A stretch of DNA of 64,000 nt from Rhodococcus erythropolis NBRC 15567. Its GTDB lineage: Bacteria; Actinomycetota; Actinomycetes; Mycobacteriales; Mycobacteriaceae. Below are positions 62,780-64,000 of this stretch, one piece after another. Location of the stretch: the NCBI RefSeq assembly GCF_001552595.1, contig NZ_BCRM01000001.1, positions 682,001-746,000 on the forward strand, read 5' to 3'. The position numbers were made by a program, and so were the translations under genes. Every line of letters begins with the position of its first letter. Within the stretch, counting starts at the first letter, position 1. The notes below the pieces were generated by a model, which was not told where the DNA came from, did not search any database, and saw only the letters and a list, made by a program, of their open reading frames with translations.

Positions 62780-62872
62780 CGCACACCCTTTCGTGTGAAA
62801 GTACTGGACAACCTTACACCGTGAGTTTATTATCCAATTAACCTAACAGTGTTCGGGAACGTGGAGGATCAG

Positions 62873-63334
62873 ATGACGCGGGTGTTCGAGAACAAGGCCG
62901 ATCTCCTGGGGGCGGTCGGTGAAACGCTGGGCTCGAGCGAGTGGGTCGAGGTCACCCGCGAGATGGTCCATCAATTTGCCGACGCGACCGGTGACCATCA
63001 GTGGATTCACGTCGACGACGAAAGGGCAAAGCGTGAATCACCTTTCGGCGGTCCGATTGCCCACGGGTATCTGACTCTCTCGCTCCTGCCGCTTCTGTCG
63101 AAGTCCGTGTACCGCATCGACGGGGCGAAGATGGTCATCAACTACGGGTCCGACAAGGTTCGATTCCCGAGTCCCGTGCCGGTTGGAGCCAAGGTTCGAA
63201 ACACTGCAGTGCTCTCTGCGATCGAAGAGTTGCCGAACGGTTCGCTGCAGAGTCAGATCACCAACACCGTCGAGATCGAAGGCGTGGACAAGCCAGCCGT
63301 TGTTGCGCAGACCGTCGCACGAATCTTGTTCTGA
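62873..63334 (+). CDS. MaoC-family dehydratase/hydratase
   Basis: A 153-residue single hotdog-fold protein. ATG at 62873 follows GTGGAGG. The hydratase motif is HQFADATGDHQWIHVDDERA, then GGPIAHGYLTLSLLP, with Asp and His in place. It would hydrate an enoyl-CoA. The acyl-CoA dehydrogenase follows by 28 bp. Confidence 0.9.
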   Translation: MTRVFENKADLLGAVGETLGSSEWVEVTREMVHQFADATGDHQWIHVDDERAKRESPFGGPIAHGYLTLSLLPLLSKSVYRIDGAKMVINYGSDKVRFPSPVPVGAKVRNTAVLSAIEELPNGSLQSQITNTVEIEGVDKPAVVAQTVARILF

Positions 63335-63362
63335 AATCCTGCCAGAAGAAAGCAGACTCCAT

Positions 63363-64000
63363 ATGAATCTCGAATTGACCGGTGAGGAAGTTGCGTTCCG
63401 CGAGGAGATGCGAAAGTTCTTCACCACCGAATTCTCGCCCGAACTTCGTGCACGTGCAGCGGGATTCGGAAAGCTGACGCGTGAAGACATCGTTGCGGGC
63501 CAACAGATTCTGAACGCACACGGACTGGCGGTTCCGCACTGGCCGGTCGAATGGGGTGGCAAGGACTGGACTCCGGTTCAGCGCCACATCTATTCCGAGG
63601 AAATGCAGTTGGCGTCGGTACCCAACCCGTTGCCGTTCAATGTGAGCATGGTTGGACCCGTTATCGCGGCCTTCGGCTCGCAGGAGCAGAAGGAGAAGTT
63701 TCTCCCGGCGACGGCTAACGCCGATATCTGGTGGTGCCAAGGTTTTTCGGAACCAGAAGCCGGTTCGGATCTCGCTTCACTCAAGACGGCTGCTGTCCGT
63801 GACGGCGCGGATTACATCGTCAACGGTCAGAAGACGTGGACTACTCTCGCGCAGCACGCCGAGTGGATCTTCTGTCTGGTTCGGACAGATGCCAGTGCCC
63901 AGAAGCGTCAGGCAGGAATTTCGTTCCTGCTCATCGATTTGGCGACTCCCGGCATCACGATTCGTCCCATCAAACTGATCGACGGCAGCGTCGAGGTCAA
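63363..64000 (+). CDS. Acyl-CoA dehydrogenase, 5' part (runs off right edge)
   Basis: The first 212 residues of an acyl-CoA dehydrogenase starting MNLELTGEEVAFREEMRKFF. Motifs are GLAVPHWPVEWGGKDWTPVQ, CQGFSEPEAGSDLASLKTAA and VNGQKTWTTLAQHAEW. These are typical of steroid-associated FadE proteins. It forms an operon with the MaoC hydratase. Confidence 0.9.
   Translation, partial: MNLELTGEEVAFREEMRKFFTTEFSPELRARAAGFGKLTREDIVAGQQILNAHGLAVPHWPVEWGGKDWTPVQRHIYSEEMQLASVPNPLPFNVSMVGPVIAAFGSQEQKEKFLPATANADIWWCQGFSEPEAGSDLASLKTAAVRDGADYIVNGQKTWTTLAQHAEWIFCLVRTDASAQKRQAGISFLLIDLATPGITIRPIKLIDGSVEV

Noticed and set aside
62780-62872. TetR operator before the MaoC gene
   Set aside because: No convincing long inverted repeat could be found by eye.

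Overview
The window is a high-GC actinobacterial chromosome segment, most likely Rhodococcus (erythropolis-like). I infer this from gene content: an igr/Chs-type steroid side-chain operon, KstR2-like and LexA-like sites, 13E12/DUF222 HNH proteins, a mycofactocin-coupled SDR, an Eis-like acetyltransferase, a DesA3-type desaturase and a prpR-prpDBC locus. No tRNA, rRNA, CRISPR array, insertion sequence or prophage was seen. Gene-free gaps are all shorter than 300 bp.

Layout. 1-2.2 kb: end of an SDR, a small acidic ORF and an SOS-type HNH protein. 2.3-9.4 kb: two divergent catabolic operons, each with an acyl-CoA synthetase and an LLM-family (F420-type) oxidoreductase, plus two SnoaL-like proteins and an SDR. 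9.5-15.2 kb: GtrA, an Eis-like GNAT, a fatty-acid desaturase and the methionine ABC transporter metIQN. 15.4-24.9 kb: a tightly overlapping operon resembling the cholesterol igr operon (two FadE, ChsH2- and ChsH1-like hydratases, Ltp2-like aldolase, second hydratase), then SDRs and NTF2-like proteins around a KstR2-like operator. This stretch probably degrades the side chain and rings of a steroid- or isoprenoid-like substrate. 25.1 kb: a LysR regulator.

26.0-30.0 kb is the most unusual part. One promoter, overlapped by a perfect 9-bp inverted repeat, drives four packed genes: a J-domain/pseudokinase fusion, a von Willebrand A protein, a divergent adenylosuccinate-synthetase paralogue lacking the usual aspartate-binding loop, and an NrtR-like Nudix/winged-helix protein whose Nudix box has lost its catalytic glutamates. 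I do not recognise this as a described system. It looks like a self-regulated nucleotide-sensing and nucleotide-modifying cassette.

30.0-50.4 kb is mixed metabolism and housekeeping: hpd with an Lrp regulator, an MFS efflux pump with TetR, an adenylate cyclase, a secreted serine protease, ilvD, a Tat-exported PhoD/phosphodiesterase pair, an aldo-keto reductase, an MFS transporter, an alkylsulfatase, a second SOS-type HNH protein and a membrane-anchored EEP hydrolase. 50.5-55.6 kb is the methylcitrate cycle (prpR, prpD, prpB, prpC), which would consume propionyl-CoA released by steroid degradation. 55.8-64 kb carries an enoyl-CoA hydratase, an SDR, several MarR, MerR and TetR regulators, a thioredoxin-reductase-like flavoprotein, a TIGR01777 epimerase with a TetR gene behind twin operators, an EVE protein, and the start of another MaoC/FadE operon running off the right edge.
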